This document shows, in pieces, positions 44,165 through 54,767 of a stretch of DNA of 64,000 nucleotides. The position numbers were made by a program, and so were the translations under genes. Position 1 is the stretch's first letter. Each line of letters opens with the position of its first letter. The notes under the pieces were generated by a model. That model saw only the letters and a program-made list of their open reading frames with translations, was not told where the DNA came from and ran no database searches. This DNA comes from Plenodomus lindquistii (taxonomy: Eukaryota > Ascomycota > Dothideomycetes > Pleosporales > Leptosphaeriaceae): positions 558,001 to 622,000 of the forward strand of contig JANUWI010000010.1 of assembly GCA_025504975.1 (NCBI GenBank). Direction: 5' to 3'.

Positions 44165-45160
44165 CTAAAACCCATGCTTCTGCAACTCCGCCTCGGTGTA
44201 CTCCCAAAGCTTCTTCTGCAACCCCGCATCCCGCGCCCACTTCGTCCCCGGCGTCTTCACCCCCACGGGCTCATAATACGCGCCATTCTCGATATTTTCC
44301 TTCTTCGTGGTAGCAAGCCACGTGGTATTCAGCGCACCCCCCTTTGGATCCTTATAATGCCCGGGCAAAATAATAGCAAGATAACTATAAAACCACAGAC
44401 CAATCTTGAGGAAAACATTGCTCTTGACGGGGTTAAACAGGTCTGTAAGGATGACACCGGGGTGCAGCGATACACTTGTGATTTCTGGGTAGCGCTGTGC
44501 TAGCTCGCGCGCAAAGAGGATATTTGCGAGTTTGGAGCTGCCGTAGCGGCGCAGCGTGGATTGTTTTTCTAGAGCGGCTTGGTCGAAGTCGATGCCGTTG
44601 GCTACAGGTTGCATGTGGGCCTTGCTGCTGAGTGTTACGATTCTGACGTCGGCGCCGGGCAGCTTGGCGGTCTCGAGCAGCGTGGGGAGCAGCAGCTTGG
44701 TGAGCAGCGCGTGGCCCATGTGGTTTGTGCCGAATTGGATCTCGTAGCCCTCCTTGGTCATGCTGTAGGGTGTCATCATGATGCCGGCATTGTTGATCAA
44801 CAGGTCTAGGCGCGATTCTTGCGCTTTGAATGTCGATGCTGCCTCGGCGATTGAGGAGAAGGATGTTAGGTCGAGAGGCAGGTGGACGATTTCGCTGGCG
44901 TTGGGCACGCTCTTTCTGATGTCAGCGATGGCGTCGCGGGCTTTGGATTCGGTGCGTGCGGCGAGGTAGATGCGTGCTGGGTTGTGGGCGGCCAGGTAGG
45001 CTATCGTTTGTTTTCCGAGCCCGGAATTGCCTGTGATGTTTTGTTAGTATCTTTCTTTGCTCTGCTCTTCTTAAACGGTGCATGGCATACCACCAGTGAC
45101 AAGAATCACCTTGCCCTCCAGGCTCCCAATCTCCTTTGCTGGGTCAAAGTTCTTCACCAT
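44165..45160 (-). CDS. Short-chain dehydrogenase/reductase
   Basis: Two exons (45160-45091, 45030-44165) encode 311 residues. It has the classical SDR elements: nucleotide motif TGGNSGLG at 22-29, split by the intron, then NNAGIMM, TLSSKAH with the catalytic Ser, and YGSSK with the catalytic Tyr and Lys. The start MVKNFDPAKEIGSLEGKVILVTG is typical of fungal retinol dehydrogenase/WWOX-like SDRs. The substrate is unknown. VFLKIGLWFYSYLAIILPG is hydrophobic and may dip into a membrane. Palindromes and a TATA-like element lie 105-170 bp upstream. Sense strand is C-rich at the start and G-rich at the end. Confidence 0.92.
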
Positions 45161-46169
45161 GTTGGCGATTGTGTATTACAATTTGGCAGTTTGGAGGTTT
45201 GGAGATTTGTAAGCACAGATGGTTTGTGCAAGGCAACTGGCGCGAGCGTTAGTCGATTGCGGGGGAGTATATATGGTGTCTTAATCCGGACCGATTGCGG
45301 AATCCGCGGGAGACGGTATACCGTATACCTGTAGGAAACCTTGGTGTTGTAGGGATTCTCGGTAAACTGAAGTAGCCGGAAACAGAGCAAGTTCTGGTGT
45401 CTTCCAACACAACTATGTTAAAGTAAGGAGTTGCTCCCATCCTCTAAAACTGCAAACAACTGCTGTTGAAATAATTCTAAGCGTACACAGTAAGTCCATA
45501 AAGTCAGGTTCTGTAGTTGCTGCGTGGAGATACAGATAGGGCTTGCTACTATCATGTCTTCACATCTATTTCCCACATTTTCCAACTAACCGAGAGGGGG
45601 TGTGCAGTTCCTTTGATTCCGATTGCTGCGTCTGGGACTCTTACGCGTAACCATGGTGACCAAGTAACTTTTTCTCCAGGTTTCAGGCGCAGACCCCCTG
45701 GTGGTCGCCGTGGAAGCCGAGGCTGCGAGGATCGACACATAGAGGCAGATCGAGAGCAGAGCATTGCAAAGGGCCGACTGAAAAGGTGAGGTTTGCCATA
45801 GCGACATTCTTGGGAGACAGGATACAGTGCTGGAGTAGCTGCACATGTACAACCACAAGACACCAACACGAAAAGTATGCTGACGCAGACTCATCTACGT
45901 TATGTGCCACTTGCATCAAATTGTAACTTGCGCAATGGGTTTGAAGGGCGAAAGTTCACAGTACATACCATGCGTGCGAATAGATTCTTGAAGTATGGAT
46001 CAAGTAATGGATAATATGTATATGTGGATCGATCCTCGGCATTAAAGCATTGCTTTGGTATAAATGCAGTACCGTGAGCCGGCGTATGCCATGTCCTATG
46101 TCCATATGAACTCTAACCACTCCCAAGCCTCCAGCTCAGGGATCGGTGTGGCGTGCCAACTCGGTATCA
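45161..46169. other. Intergenic, SDR promoter and DUF262 gene 3-prime region
   Basis: About 1 kb. The left 170 bp carry CGG/CCG palindromes and a TATA-like element. The rest has small open frames on both strands without motifs. No RNA gene was recognised. Confidence 0.5.
45266..45329 (-). promoter_or_regulatory. SDR promoter: TATA-like element and two palindromes
   Basis: Reading toward the gene (minus strand), an inverted repeat GGTATAC-C-GTATACC at 45315-45329 comes first, then GCGGAATCCGC at 45297-45307 with an adjacent TCCGGACCG, then a TATATA at about 45267-45273. CGG-N3-CCG is the kind of site bound by Zn2Cys6 regulators. Order and spacing look like an upstream activating region plus core promoter. 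No factor is assigned. Confidence 0.45.
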
Positions 46170-48763
46170 TTAAGAATGCCCCAGGCTCTGATTCTTGAAC
46201 CTCGCATATGGATTGTTCAGCATTGGAAGGGCATCCTCACGATTCGTTCCCGATTCTACCAATGAAGGTCTGACCATCGTTGCGCTTGGGGGTGCAACTG
46301 CAGGTGCAGCAGATCTTTGGGGCTGTTTGCTGGCCGTGGATCTTCCTTTGAACGACGAGAGAAGGTTCTGTCGCTCGCGCTCAACAAGGTCTGGTTCTAC
46401 AAGCTCGATCGCCGTGTCTTCGGTGAGATCAATAGTCTCCCTAATCTGAGCAGGCATCCGACCTGTGCTTTTAAGTTTGTCCTGGGTCCGGGGTGGAGCA
46501 GATGATGTACTAGGTGTAACCTGCGGGGATGTCGATCTTGCTATGATGTCTTCCCATTGATCCTCGATGTTTCTTGGTACATACGCACCTACGCCAATCT
46601 TGGTGTATGGAGAGTTGTATGGAGCTGCCCCAGGAGGTTGAGGTGATGCAACGACTCCATATGAACGACCATATGCTGGAGGTGTGGACGCAGATGTGCG
46701 ATAGCCGTGAAGTTCTGAGACACGGTCATGGCGGACTTGTGAAGGCAGAGGTGGCTTCGACGGTAATCTTTGAGAAGACCCAATCGATAAAACGCATGTA
46801 CCGTGGGTGTCACGCTCACCCTGTTGTATCGGCGTTGTCTGCAGGATCATTGGCCGTTGTGACAGGACCATGTTGTTTTCTGGCGTTGCTTCTGGCACAA
46901 ACAAACTCTGCTCAACATCGGTGGGAGACATCATGTCCTGAGGAAAATGCACTGTGGCGTCCGCTCGAGAGGACTGGATAGTCGAGTCGCCCGTTATTTG
47001 ACCGGGCATGGACAGTGATGGCCCATGACCGGTTCGCTGTCTTTTTGGAGAGCGTATTAGCGAAGGTGATGTCGCAATTCCCGATGTTATTTCCCCATCT
47101 ACCGGTTGAAGAACCGGAGCGGCCACCTTATTTCTGCTGCTGCCTTCCGTTGCAGACTTTCGCTTCGAGGCTGCTGTTGGCGTTGCGTTTGGCGCTGCGG
47201 TCGAAGCTGGTACCATTAGTGGGCCGCCTCTGCGAGCCACATCCTTGGCTCCTGTCGATCCAGCTGATGTTACCGTCGGTGGTGGGACTGCAGCTGGAGA
47301 ATATGCTAGAATGGGATCCATTCGTGGCCGACTGATAGTACTACCATCTACGGCACCACGTATGCCTTCCAGGTCGTCCAAGTATTCCCACAGAAACTTC
47401 CAGGTCGGGAGGTTGAGTCGGAGATCAACGAAGTGCTTGCGAAGCTCTTCCCGAAGGGCTCTGATATCGCCCAATAGCAGTCGATTGTTTCGTGTATCAG
47501 AGTACATCGAGATCAAGACAGTAACAGCAACCATTTCGACTGGCGCGAAGGTTTGGACTCCCCCAAGGTACTTATTGGCGTTCGTGAAAGTGTCAGGTTC
47601 CAAGGCGATTAGCTCTTCGAATGTGTTCCAAACACTGGCAAGGTGCGACTTGATGCCATCGTCGACAATGCCTTTATTGGATAAAAATTTGGGCAGCGCC
47701 GAATGATTGGTCTTCATGATAGGCACTCCATTGGAAGCACTCGGATGCATGACCTCCACAATCTGACTAAAGCACGATAACGTCAACTGGAAGTCTTTCG
47801 CTCGCGCTCTATCTTTCATCAGGTCGTAGACAGTTGGGAAGTCTTCCACGAACAGTCTCGCAAGCTCTTGCCACGGACCACTCGAGGCCCGCATCTTCTC
47901 AGCTGCACTAAGTGTCATTCCCATCTGCACTCTCGCGAAGAGGTCTTCTTCTTGTTCTTGGGACAGTTCCTCAAACTGGTAGGCGACAAAGTCCTTGTTG
48001 AGGAATGTTCTCTGTGTCGCTTCGGGGAGAACGTTGCGGCGTTTCCCTGCATCGTTGCTGAACCACCTGTATCATCATAAGTTTCGGACGAACAAAATCG
48101 AGGAGACGCATACCACTTTTCACCACGATGGTCATGGCACGGAACCATCCCTTTGATGAAAGCTCTGACCGAAGACAAACGTTGTTTGCCGTCAACGCAA
48201 ACATATATTGTTTTGGTTGTGGACCTGTCGCCCTCAATGACGCGTGTTTCTTTACCGTTGAGAATGATGGGTGGGATATAGAAATTTTCTGAAGACGTCA
48301 GACTTCTGCGACGCGTTTTCCTCGACGAGACTCACCCATGAGAGAGTTGACAAGGCCAGTCATTCGATCAGCTGTTCTGCTTTCAGTATATCCTTCATGG
48401 TAGCAAGGTTAGAACTCCATCACCTGTCCAAACGACTTCTCGCTGATATTCAGGATTGACATCAATGATCCCATCCTCGAGACCTTCTACAATTTTGATT
48501 AGTACTTTGCAAATCAATTCATACGCAAAAGCCTCACTCATGAGATCTGCCAGGCTTCGCAAGTTGACTTGTGGCAAGGGCAGCTGCGGTCGCGGTCTGT
48601 AGCTGCCATCTTCGTTGCTGCCATCGTCATCGTCTCCATTTTCGATTAACTCATCGTTTTCATTAGGATCGTGCTCGCGCTTGATGAAGGACTGTAACGT
48701 GTTGCCCCCGCACGGCTCTTGCTTCGTGGAGGAATGCTGTGTATTGGCGTTGGTGGTGCTCAT
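46170..48763 (-). CDS. DUF262 (GmrSD N-terminal, ParB-like) domain protein
   Basis: Four exons (48763-48424, 48371-48336, 48288-48114, 48066-46170), one of only 36 nt, encode 815 residues. The first 65 residues are acidic and polar. The DUF262 domain runs from about 75 to 350: NPEYQREVVWTADRM (spliced), NSLMENFYIPPIIL, then VCVDGKQRLSSVRAFIKG, FLNKDFVAYQFEEL and LFARVQMGMTLSAAEKMRA. The QR-W and DGKQR motifs are those of the GmrS/ParB-fold domain of bacterial type IV restriction systems. No C-terminal HNH (DUF1524) half is present; instead about 400 residues are Ser/Pro/Thr-rich, with basic SPKRQRTG as a possible nuclear signal. The role in fungi is unknown; nucleic-acid or nucleotide-dependent activity is inferred. 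Confidence 0.88.
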
Positions 48764-49796
48764 GTTGAAGCCCACTGTTAATGGCTAAATACTAGCCTGT
48801 GGTGAGTGATTGTTTACACATACAACATAACAGCCCTAGGCCTAGTAGTCTTGGCCCTTGAGTATTACGTAAGCTAATTAGTTTCTAAGCCTATCTAAAC
48901 AGCCTTACTTGACTTGCTAAGTTGCAGGTAAGAGAAAGGAGGTTTAAATGCTGCTCCTTATGTCCTGATGTAAAAGTGGGGCGCGCTAGAGCAGCAAGTG
49001 ACCTATCCTAGAGTACAAACAAGCAAGGTTTCAGGCATCTGTGCATGCATGAGTGGCAAACACCAAAGGTAGCACCACACCATCAGGCTCAAGCCTGTCC
49101 AATCAAACGACTATAACATGACAGGCATTTCAATGTCGATGGACAAAACATCCTATTCGCACTCTAAAACATCGAACTGCCAAACAGTGTAATCAATTTT
49201 GCAGGGCAAGGACGGTGGCTCATTCACGGGATGTTCGACACAGCTCCGCATACTTGATAAATGGGGACTTAGACAGAAGACCGTGCTTTGGACGCACTGT
49301 GACATGCGAGGCATAGTGATACGCAGCTAGGCTATCATTCCTACAACCACGCGAACCACGGAATGTGTACGTCCACTATGATGATAGCACAGCAGACAAG
49401 TTCTGAAGACTGGAGCTCCTGATCGTCTGCTCTCCAAGTCGCAATGGTACCTATTACAGACATCCTAAGGATTGCGAACAGTTCCAATTTTGTCCTTCTT
49501 ACAACACGTGTGAGGATTGGACACATGTGCCACCACCTGGACAGTCGATGCGTATGGTTTCGACGCCTGAATGTTCGACCGCGTAGATTCCTGTCTCAGA
49601 AGACCGTACCGCGAGACAAAGTGCGACGTGTTATGTATCTGTCGTGCCGTGCTCGTATGGTGCGCGTTCAACGCCGGCAGCCATGTTACGATAGACTTAC
49701 CAATCGCGACTGGAACACTCAATCATGACCTGATGGAGTTACGATCGCATGGCCTATGTGTCCGTGTTCTCGATGTAATGCGTTCATAGGAGACAT
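48764..49796. other. Intergenic, promoter of the DUF262 gene
   Basis: About 1 kb. The first 200 bp are richer in TA and CTAA/CTTA words than their surroundings (about 48785-48960), including CCTAGG and GGCCTAG. The rest shows nothing recognisable. No gene is supported. Confidence 0.45.
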
Positions 49797-50916
49797 TCAT
49801 GACATGATGTCCTCGCGATAAAAGTCAGTCATGCCTTCTCTTACCACCTTGCGCAGTTGTGCAGCTGCGCGGCCTAGCTCTCCGCCTCCTTTCGTTGCTT
49901 GCTCCAATCCGGTAATAATGGCCGTCTCTGCGCGATCGTGAAATACTCTTTGTCGATCTTCGCGGTCTTCGTACATCTCGGCCTCCTCATCTCTCGTTGC
50001 TCCAAACAGGTTGAGATGCGCATACACATTCGATCGCTCCGACAATACGTGATGCTCTGTCTGCCACAGAGGGAAGTTGCTGTCACTCGTGACAACTGAA
50101 GCTGTGGTCTGTACATGGTACAATCCTGTCCGAAGGAAGGCAGTGAGGGCGTTCATCTGTTTGACTTGAATCTTCGAATCGGCTTTCCCGTATGATTTCG
50201 CGGTCGACCACTTGCTGCTGGCTTCACTTTGCCACCCAAGTAAGCTCAGAAAGCATTTCAACATCTTCACCCAGCCTCCAGCGCAGCTCACAACCTCATC
50301 ACCAGCAACATTCAGCAACCAGTCCAGCACTTCGAGACCGAAGACGCGGATCTCAGCGCCTAAGTGAGTCATGGCGGCTCGAGTGTGCAATAGTAATTGG
50401 TCTGCATGGCTCGCAATATCAGTAACCGGAAGACTCTGTAGCAATTTGAGCAACTGCTGCCTCACACCATTAGAGCCGTCCAGAATAAGTCGCTGAACTG
50501 CAGGGATGACAACAGACGATGGCTGTGGTAGAGGTACTGTAGGTGGATTGCTGAGAATCGCTGAGGTCAAGAAGGCCAGTGATTCTTTCCGCTGCGCATC
50601 CGACTTGTGATTGAGCAGACCAAGGTGATGGGCGCATTGAGCCTCCAAAGTAGGAGCACTAGTGGAGAGGGCTTGTTGTTTCAAGGCGATTGCTGCAATC
50701 AATTAACGAATCGTTCCGCACGTAAAGAGATGTTATGCGTACATTTGGCTTTGAAGCTCGTACTAGTACTATTGGCAGCCTTTGGCCTCGTTTTGCCAAC
50801 CTTCAGCTTTGGTTTCTTGTGGCTGTTATTATGAAGCTCTTATTCAGGCTAGAGTGTTTCCGTACCTGAAAGTCCTTCTTTTTACTCTCCTTCTTCTTCT
50901 TCGAGCTTGTCGTCAT
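49797..50916 (-). CDS. IPI1: Pre-rRNA-processing protein Ipi1 (Rix1 complex)
   Basis: Nuclear component of the Rix1-Ipi1-Ipi3 complex, needed for ITS2 removal and 60S subunit maturation. Three exons (50916-50866, 50815-50743, 50692-49797) encode 339 residues. The family N-terminus is clear once spliced: a lysine-rich start (TTSSKKKKESKKKD), then KPKLKVGKTRPKAANSTSTSFKAK and SIALKQQAL. The remainder is helical HEAT-like repeat with LNHKSDAQRKESLAFL and GLEVLDWLLNVAGDEVV. It is divergent from the roadblock gene with 272 bp between starts. Confidence 0.93.
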
Positions 50917-51188
50917 GGCTTTTTCCTAGCGAAGAGATGTCGACTTGATAGGAATGAGACTCTCGTCCAAGGAAACTCGGCCGTTTTAGGCAAAAGGGTT
51001 GGTCTGATTTTCCTCGATGCGATACGATGCGATGGTCTTAGAGCCAGGAAAAACATAGGTCTGTGAACGCTAATGGCGAAGAGGCTAAGCGGCGCGGATC
51101 GCTTGGCAGGGTCTCGTTGCAGTCGCGCCCGCCGATGTCATTCGTCTTGGAGAGTAAACACGGACAGAAAATCTTGTCTCCACCAGAA

Positions 51189-51694
51189 ATGGCGCAACAT
51201 AGTGTAGGCGACCTTACAAATCTAGAAACTCTTCGCTGACATCTTCACAGTCTGATGAGTCGCTTGCGCTGCTTACTCGTCTGAGCCAGAAGCCTGGCGT
51301 ACAGAGCACGCTCATACTGTCGCGAGAAAACGGCACAATCATACGCACGTCTGGTCTCATATCGAATAGCTCTTCTGCGAACCCCAACAGCACACTGCCT
51401 GCTTCAGCCGATGCTGCGAATGAAAATTACGCCAACGGAAGAAAGGAAAGCGGTATACATAGCGCAGAAGACGTAGCCAGCATGGTCTGGAAATTCCTAT
51501 CTGCAGCCGGATCCCTCGTGGACGAGCTTGACAAGGAAGACGAAGTGAAGCTCCTCAGACTGCGTACGAAGAAGAACGAGCTAGTCATAGTACCAGGTAG
51601 GTCATCCACGATGTTCTCTCCGTGTCTATCAGCTAATGGAGATGTAGATCCAAAGTTCATCCTTGTTGCAATCCACGAGACCCCACCAGCATAG
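51189..51694 (+). CDS. Dynein light chain, roadblock/LC7 type
   Basis: Light chain of cytoplasmic dynein that binds the intermediate chain. Three exons (51189-51203, 51251-51596, 51648-51694) encode 135 residues; exon 1 codes for only five. LLTRLSQKPGVQSTLILSRENGTIIRTSG is the roadblock core, and the protein ends with LVIVPDPKFILVAIHETPP. Between the two halves lies an extra Ser/Asn/Ala-rich segment of about 40 residues, longer than in the roughly 100-residue animal proteins. It is convergent with the DUF1348 gene, with 195 bp between stops. Confidence 0.9.
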
Positions 51695-51889
51695 ATACAG
51701 AGCACCTTTTGCAGCTCTACGGTCTCCTGTTCGATGGTCGCACAACAATTGCAGCGATAACAGCGCGCTCACCAGTGCTCTTCTCCAATTTTGACATCGT
51801 TCACGTTAACACCGTCTTTGAACCATCGATCTGGACCATAGTCAGAGAGGGCACTTCAGACGTGCCTGCACGCTGCGACCCACGGCCGC

Positions 51890-52370
51890 CTACTTGTTTG
51901 GCATGCGATTGAGCATCAACAAGTACTCACCAGCTTCACTGATTTCGATGTCATTACCACTCATCTGTCTCTTGCGCATCTTCCCATCACTGGCGAATGT
52001 CCAGTCTTCAAGGCCATAGCAACGCTTCCACTTCAGGCCGTCATGTGCATCCTGGTATTCATACCAAAATTGCACCGCAATCTTGTCATCAGTGAAGGCG
52101 AAGAGCTCTTTGCGCAGTCGGTAGCTCTTCTCCTTTTCCCACTTCTTGGTGAGCAAGGCTTCAATTGCCGCCGTGCCTGCAATGAAGGATGAACGGTTCC
52201 GCCAGATGCTGTCAGGCGTATAGGCTTGTGCAATCGTCGTTGGATCTCTGAAGTTGTCAGACGTCGCGGGAGACCCACGGCAAGACTACATACTGGCTAT
52301 TCCAAAGGTCTTGTGCCTTCTTGACCTTGGCATGTGCCGAACTTTGGGTGAATGGTGGAGCGAGTGACAT
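51890..52370 (-). CDS. DUF1348 / SnoaL-like (NTF2 fold) protein
   Basis: Two exons (52370-52294, 52247-51890) encode 144 residues, the usual length. Motifs: SAHAKVKKAQDLWNSQDP, IAQAYTPDSIWRNRSSFI, LTKKWEKEKSYRLRKELFAF, VQFWYEYQDAHDGLKWKRCY and LEDWTFASDGKMRKRQMS. These are hallmarks of the DUF1348 family, which has the NTF2-like cone fold. No enzyme activity is firmly established for it. The start MSLAPPFTQ is the only ATG that supplies the conserved first helix. Confidence 0.9.
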
Positions 52371-53087
52371 TAATTTGATGATCATGTGATGATCGAGGAT
52401 TATGTTAGGAACAGAAAGAGTCCATGTCAAGGAGAATCATATACAGTTTTGCTCTGCAAGTTACATCAGAGTGAAGCATGCTTATTCTCGCCGTCACGAC
52501 AGTATACTGCATACGGCATCGGACGCCTCGATAACCGTGGACGATCACCTATCTCTCGGCAACTTGGGCGTGCGGCGGCCCACCAGAGCTGCATTTGCGG
52601 GCCACGCGCAGCTGACGTATCTCATGCCAGGCTTGGATGGGACTAGAGTATGTCTCGAAGTGCCAGAACCTTCTACCGAGCAAAGGCGTCTGAATCGTGT
52701 ACTCTGGGCCAACACGACACACTAGAACACCTTCATACTGTATAGCAATGGCCGTAAGGCTGCTGGACATGAATAAATAGCAAGTTCTACAAACATAGTT
52801 GGTGTCCATCGAGGTACTCGCATCAACACGCACTGCAATGATAGGGCAAAAGTATTTGTCAAGAGACCATGCAATGCAGGGCGGCCCTCGGTACCTGAAG
52901 AATAGCGTCACCGGGCTGCCCCACTATGCTCTCGAAGCTCCCAGCTTGGGAAGCAACAAGGTGCCCCTCCAAACATTTAAGCATCCACCCAAAACCACAA
53001 CACTGTCACCATTCCACTCCTAGTCTTCTCACAACAACTTCAATACACTCAATTCACACCACCCCCACAACCAAACAACCAATCACC
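52371..53087. promoter_or_regulatory. Divergent promoter region, DUF1348 / peroxiredoxin
   Basis: 717 bp between start codons. The 100 bp before the peroxiredoxin ATG are rich in C and CA on the plus strand, as is common for fungal leaders. No Yap1 site (TTAGTAA/TTACTAA) was found by eye. Small open frames show no motifs. Confidence 0.45.
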
Positions 53088-53736
53088 ATGGCTCCTCTCA
53101 AAGTCGGCGACTCCTTCCCTGAGGGCGTCAAGTTCGAGTACGTCCGCCCATGTCCGGCTCTCCCCCGCCAACACAAGACACATCATACGATAGTACACAG
53201 CAGCAAACACTGACCACACAACCCTCAACAGATGGGCGCCCATCACTGACGCCGACCCCACCGCCTGCGGCCGCCCCCAAGAATACGACGCCAGCAAAGA
53301 ATGGGCTAACAAGAAGGTGGTCCTCTTCTCCGTCCCCGGCGCCTTCACCCCCGGCTGCCAGGCCTTCCACCTCCCGCCTTACATCCAGAAGGCTGAGGAG
53401 TTCCGCTCCAAGGGCGTCGATGTCATTGCTACGATTGCAAGCAATGACAGCTGGGTTATGAATGCTTGGGGCAAGGTTAATGGTGTCAAGGGCGATGAGG
53501 TTCTGTTTTTAAGCGATACTAAGACATTCTTCTCTAAGGAGTATGGATGGCAGGCCGGCATGGGTGATCGCAATGGTAGGTGGGCTATGATTATTGATCA
53601 TGGCAAAATTACCTATGCGGAGAATGAGAAGAACCCTGGGGAGGTTACTGTAAGTTTGGCAAAGCTGGGTTTGGCTGGATGTGTGTGCTAATGTGAGTAG
53701 GTCTCTGGTGCTGAGTCTGTTCTCGCCAAGTTGTAG
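53088..53736 (+). CDS. PMP20: Peroxiredoxin, Pmp20/Prx5 type (Asp f 3-like)
   Basis: Thiol peroxidase reducing hydrogen peroxide and alkyl hydroperoxides. Three exons (53088-53137, 53232-53649, 53701-53736) encode 167 residues. The peroxidatic site is PGAFTPGC with Cys59; a second Cys29 (TACGRP) sits where Asp f 3-like proteins carry their partner cysteine. GMGDRNGRWAMIIDHGKI is a family motif. The protein ends in AKL, a type 1 peroxisomal targeting tripeptide, matching the peroxisomal members of the family. The last exon codes for just 11 residues including that signal, so skipping or retaining the last intron would remove peroxisome targeting. Similar fungal proteins are known allergens. 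Confidence 0.95.
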
Positions 53737-54079
53737 GCGGTGAATGAATGATGGTCGACGCTTCGGATCCTAACGGCGATGCATGTCGTGTTTGAAGCCA
53801 CAAATGAAATGAATAGACCACTTTCTAGAATGACAATAAGGTGTCCATATGGTTTCGCTTGGCTGCCTGTGATGATCACTGAGAAACGGATGGAAAGCAT
53901 GCACGGGGTATTGCCTGGCGGCTCAGTGCGTCACAAAGCTTCAAGTGTCTCGACTGAATATATTGATTTTGGTGCTGGCAAGGCTCAGCTTCTAATGTCG
54001 TGTGGATCGTGGCGCTCTGTCCGTGCAAGGACAGCGTGGTCCCTCGAGTTCAGATGCAAATAGCAGATGTGGAACGCGC
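53737..54079. other. Convergent 3-prime region, peroxiredoxin / ARC19
   Basis: 343 bp holding the 3-prime regions of two convergent genes. Nothing else was recognised. Confidence 0.5.
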
Positions 54080-54767
54080 TCAATCAAACTAGACGGTGTC
54101 AGTAAAGGTCTGGCGGGAGGTGATGGACAAACATACCGGAGTAAGGAAAGACTCGGCCACGAAACGTGCTCTTGCGTTCAACTGTAGGGTGTCAGTCTCA
54201 AGTCCCACGGTCGGCTATATATAGGATGACCCACGAAGAGCTTCATCTCCGAGATTTCCTTGTCCACCTCCTCCATGAACTGAATGATAAAGTCGACGAG
54301 CTTGTGCTTGAGCATCTCCTCTGTATGAGAGTTTGTAATCAAAAAGGAAATGTCATAGCCCTTGACCGGTTTCCGCCTGAGGATATAAAACGACTCTGCT
54401 CGTTGTGTCAAGAAGCGGGTAAACTTGTGGACCAGAATGTGCTCAATCTCGTCTGCCTGCTTGATCTTGATGCTTATCCGCACGCTGTTGATACTGGGCT
54501 CAATGTAGACTCGTTCGTTCTCGTTCCTCGATACGGTGAGCGGGTTCAGAATGACTTCTGGCGAGCTGGCGGCTTCGATTTCGGGCACGTTGTGCCGCTC
54601 AGAGGCCTGCGAGGCAAAGTTGGATAGGGAGAGGGCGGCCGTGAGCGACGAGCGCACGCATTGGAGGTATGGGCGTAGTGATTGGGACTGCCGCAGCGTC
54701 AGTATGGGTAGGTACATGGGCAGCTGGCAATTGGCGGCACGGCGGATGCACGAAGGGACAGTACCAT
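54080..54767 (-). CDS. ARC19: Arp2/3 complex 20 kDa subunit (ARPC4)
   Basis: Core structural subunit of the Arp2/3 complex that nucleates branched actin. Four coding segments (54767-54765, 54687-54235, 54181-54137, 54088-54080) give 169 residues. Hallmarks: SQSLRPYLQCVRSSLTAALSLSNFA, YIEPSINSVRISIKIKQADE and FYILRRKPVKGYDISFLITN (quoted in parts of the highly conserved body), ending FLTPFD. The first coding exon would be the ATG alone, followed directly by a GTACTG donor; this yields the expected MSQSLRPYL start. A continuous upstream frame exists (for example from MYLPILTLRQ), but its extra residues do not fit the family. The last exon encodes only FD. Divergent from UBP6. Confidence 0.92.
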
